A DNA stretch of 8,192 nt from JANRKT01 sp033763355. Its GTDB lineage: Bacteria > Bacteroidota > Bacteroidia > Chitinophagales > Chitinophagaceae. Each line of letters begins with the position of its first letter. The first letter of the stretch is position 1. The notes under the pieces were generated by a model, which searched no databases, was not told where the DNA came from, and saw only the letters and a program-made list of their open reading frames with translations. Shown piece after piece: positions 6,401-8,192 of this stretch. The stretch lies in assembly GCA_033763355.1 (NCBI GenBank), contig JANRKT010000327.1, positions 1-8,192 on the forward strand. Reading direction: 5' to 3'. The position numbers and the translations under genes are program-made.

Positions 6401-6735
6401 GCTTCGGGCAGTATTTCATTAAGCACTTCTTCAATCTGCTCATCTTTTTTCTTGATCAGTTCGTCAATGTGTTTATACAGTTCATCTTTTTCGGCGATGT
6501 TATCTGAAGAAAGTTCTTCCGCCCTTTTGCGTGTGGAGGAAATTTCTTCTTCAATGGCGGCAAGCTGCGCTTTTATCTTTGAGCGGAACTCCTCTGTTTT
6601 ATTGCGCAGCTGGTCGTTGCTTAATTGCTGAAAGCTGGTGAAGTGGTTATTGATCTGTTCAACAAGGGGCTGGATTTTCTGAACGTCCTTTTCAGATTTG
6701 CTTCCGCCAAAAAGTTTGGATATGAAATTCAACAT
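3409..6735 (-). CDS. secA: Preprotein translocase ATPase SecA
   Basis: This is the motor ATPase that drives unfolded preproteins through SecYEG in the inner membrane. The 1108-residue protein is complete. Walker A is MATGEGKT (192-199), Walker B has D300 and E301 in [21 protein letters not shown]-like context (298-317), and the second ATPase domain carries [13 protein letters not shown] (687-699) and [14 protein letters not shown] (723-736). The C-terminus has the zinc-binding SEC-C motif, with C1092, C1094, C1103 and H1104. It is about 200 residues longer than Escherichia coli SecA. The extra length comes from a charged, probably coiled-coil insertion at about 55-105 and from additional residues in the preprotein-binding region at about 330-470; both are typical of Bacteroidota SecA. 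All motifs are intact. It is transcribed away from the outer-membrane protein gene, with a TAACTTTG promoter-like box about 80 bases before the start. Several open frames on the opposite strand are shadows of this gene. Confidence 0.98.
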   Translation of the reverse strand: [1108 protein letters not shown]

Positions 6736-6814
6736 AATTCAAAAAAGTTATTTCTTGCCATTACCCTCTTCAAAAATGATGCTCCTTAAAGTTGTAAGCC
6801 ATAATGGCAGGGGG

Positions 6815-6850
6815 CAAAGTTAAGGAATAGGCTCCATAACCGATGGCAAA
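6815..6850 (-). promoter_or_regulatory. Candidate secA promoter (Bacteroidota type)
   Basis: On the minus strand TAACTTTG (6822 to 6815) matches the TAnnTTTG minus-7 consensus exactly, and TTTG (6850 to 6847) lies upstream. The start-to-start spacing is 28 bases, about four more than usual, so the upstream box may be a different one. Transcription from here would give a leader of roughly 75 bases before the secA ATG. Confidence 0.5.
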
Positions 6851-6931
6851 CTAATGTTATTATAACCAGCCGCTTAGGTGTTTGTTTTGATATGGGCATA
6901 CAAGGGTAATTGTATCACTGCATTAATGGTA

Positions 6932-6983
6932 TTTGCCTTTCATCACAAACTGCCGCTACACTTTGCGGCACAATTTATTTTTG
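6932..6983 (+). promoter_or_regulatory. Candidate promoter(s) for the outer-membrane protein gene
   Basis: Two alternatives are visible. TTTG (6932-6935) followed after 21 bases by TACACTTTG (6957-6965) has good spacing but one extra base in the minus-7 box. TATTTTTG (6976-6983) is an exact TAnnTTTG but its nearest upstream TTTG (6962-6965) is too close. Either would place the start 50 to 70 bases before the ATG at 7038. Confidence 0.35.
6951..6970 (+). repeat. Perfect hairpin in the divergent promoter region
   Basis: TGCCGC (6951-6956) and GCGGCA (6965-6970) are exactly complementary with an 8-base loop, TACACTTT, and are followed by the T-rich AATTTATTTTTG. In shape it resembles a Rho-independent terminator on the plus strand, but no gene precedes it there. 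It could be an operator or an attenuator if transcription starts upstream. Confidence 0.4.
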
Positions 6984-7037
6984 TTTGAAGGTTTTTGTTT
7001 GGGGCAACGTCATATTTTGAAAATACTAAAGCTATCC

Positions 7038-8192
7038 ATGAGAAAGCAGTTATTCTTCATTACCCTTTTAACCGCCACTTCACTTTTTTCATTTGCGCAA
7101 ACCGGCCGCCAGGTATCGGGCCAGTTAACTGATTCTTCCGGCAACCCCGTTCAGAATGCTTCGGTTAAATTGTTTTTCTTAAACAGCACTGATACATTAA
7201 AAACCACAAGCAGCAATGAGGGGCGTTTTGCGTTTAAACAGGTGCGTTCAGGAAATTTTTCTTTGCTTGTTTCCAGCATCGGCTATATGAATTTTGAACA
7301 ACGTTTTTCTTTTGAAGGCAACACACGTAATATAAATATACCCGCCATCAGCCTGAAACCGGATTATAAAACATTGCAGGAAGTGGTAATAAGCACGCCG
7401 CCCATACAGGTTAAAGAAGATACGGTAGAATACAAAGCGGATTCCTTCAGGGTAAAGCCCAACTCCATGGTGGAGGACATGCTGAAAAAAATGCCCGGTA
7501 TATCAGTGGATAAAAATGGAGATGTAACTGCACAGGGTAAAAAAGTGAGCCGTGTAAAAGTAAATGGCAAGGATTTTTTTGGCGGAGATGTAAAAACTGC
7601 GACAAGGGAACTGCCGGCAGATATTATTGACAAAGTTCAGGTGATTGATGATTACGGCGACCAGGCCAATATTTCGGGAATAAAAGATGGCGAACCAGAG
7701 AAAATAATTAACCTGCAGTTAAAGAAAGACAAGAATAAAGGTGTGTTCGGCAGGGCCACATTAGGCTATGGAACCGAAGAACGTTACCAGGCATCAGTAA
7801 ACGTAAATTATTTTAATAATAACAAACAGCTTTCTGTTTTGGGCAATACCAATAATGCAAACAACAACCTGTTCAATTTTGGTAATTCAGGCGGGCAAAG
7901 CGGCGGCGGAGGAATGGGACGTGTGATGGCGCAGGTGGGGAATGCGTCAGGCGGGTCAAATATTTCAAGTATGCTCAGCAGCGGCGACATGGGTTTTCTG
8001 CAGGGCAACAGCGGGGGTAATGATGGCATTACCACAACCCATTCCATAGGGACCAATTTCCGCAACGATTTTGAAAAAGCGAAAGGTTCTATTTACGGCA
8101 GCTACAGTTTTTCAAGAAGGATCAATGAAGGTTTCCGCAATGTGGGCCAGCAGAATGTTTTTGAAGGCAATACTTTTTTAAATGACCAGAAG
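7038..8192 (+). CDS. Outer-membrane beta-barrel protein with carboxypeptidase-regulatory-like domain (partial)
   Basis: The frame opens at ATG 7038 and is still open at the right edge, giving 385 residues; the C-terminal barrel is missing. Residues 1-20 are a signal peptide (basic start, hydrophobic core, ending SLFSFA before Q21). Residues about 24-108 form a carboxypeptidase-regulatory-like beta-sandwich (QVSGQLTDSSGNPVQNASV, then FSLLVSSIGY). Residues about 112-230 resemble a TonB-receptor plug (LQEVVIST, VEDMLKKMPGISVDKNGDVT, VKVNGKDFFGGD). After that, alternating strands of a barrel begin, interrupted by a Gly/Asn/Ser-rich stretch at about 267-330. This order is that of the Bacteroidota outer-membrane beta-barrel family related to TonB-dependent receptors. 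The substrate is unknown, and whether a TonB box is used cannot be told. It is exported by the Sec pathway and is divergent from secA. Confidence 0.9.
   Translation, partial: MRKQLFFITLLTATSLFSFAQTGRQVSGQLTDSSGNPVQNASVKLFFLNSTDTLKTTSSNEGRFAFKQVRSGNFSLLVSSIGYMNFEQRFSFEGNTRNINIPAISLKPDYKTLQEVVISTPPIQVKEDTVEYKADSFRVKPNSMVEDMLKKMPGISVDKNGDVTAQGKKVSRVKVNGKDFFGGDVKTATRELPADIIDKVQVIDDYGDQANISGIKDGEPEKIINLQLKKDKNKGVFGRATLGYGTEERYQASVNVNYFNNNKQLSVLGNTNNANNNLFNFGNSGGQSGGGGMGRVMAQVGNASGGSNISSMLSSGDMGFLQGNSGGNDGITTTHSIGTNFRNDFEKAKGSIYGSYSFSRRINEGFRNVGQQNVFEGNTFLNDQK

Larger units (their letters stand above)
6736..7037. other. Divergent intergenic region between secA and the outer-membrane protein gene
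   Basis: About 300 bases with no gene. It must contain promoters for both divergent genes. Candidate boxes for each direction and one perfect hairpin are listed separately; nothing else was recognised. Confidence 0.7.

Noticed and set aside
3309..6631. Many plus-strand open frames within the secA region
   Set aside because: All are antisense shadows of the secA coding sequence, with low-complexity or Cys/Phe/Ser-rich translations and no homology recognised.
7364..8065. Minus-strand open frames inside the outer-membrane protein gene
   Set aside because: They are shadows of the plus-strand gene, whose signal peptide, domains and codon pattern are clear.

Overview
The window looks like a chromosomal segment of a Bacteroidota bacterium, probably close to Chitinophagaceae. 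The evidence is a very long SecA (1108 residues) with the insertions usual in that phylum, an outer-membrane beta-barrel protein with an N-terminal carboxypeptidase-regulatory-like domain, promoter-like boxes of the TAnnTTTG type, and no purine-rich ribosome binding sites before the starts. The family-level placement is inference.

Layout. Positions 1-389 (minus) hold the N-terminal part of a DinB-like protein that runs off the left edge. Positions 390-3408 hold an AT-rich accessory block, all genes on the minus strand: a DUF1801 protein (646-1140), then a probable toxin-antitoxin pair made of a DUF4411 PIN-like protein (1539-2045) and an XRE/ImmA-type metallopeptidase protein (2042-3217) that overlap by ATGA. 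Positions 3409-6735 (minus) are secA. Positions 6736-7037 are a divergent intergenic region with candidate promoters for both sides. Positions 7038-8192 (plus) are the N-terminal 385 residues of an outer-membrane beta-barrel protein that runs off the right edge.

The most interesting structure is non-coding. The spacers around the two accessory units share diverged repeats. A core of about 20 bases (CTCAT, a few bases, then TGCTGC and AC or AACG) occurs near 534-554, 1162-1180, 1322-1342 and, more weakly, 3265-3285, always in the same orientation. Three of these have an inverted partner about 70 bases away. The copy at 545-619 has two nested pairs of arms, the layout of an integron attC site. 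A second repeat of 25 bases links 1251-1275 and 3288-3312. The best reading is a small cassette-like island between dinB-like and secA, carrying a toxin-antitoxin unit and a DUF1801 unit, with no integrase in view. The attC interpretation is a hypothesis; the repeats themselves are directly visible.

Functionally, secA and the outer-membrane protein are housekeeping and envelope genes: SecA drives export of signal-peptide proteins, which would include this outer-membrane protein. The accessory block appears inserted downstream of secA and has no evident metabolic link to it.
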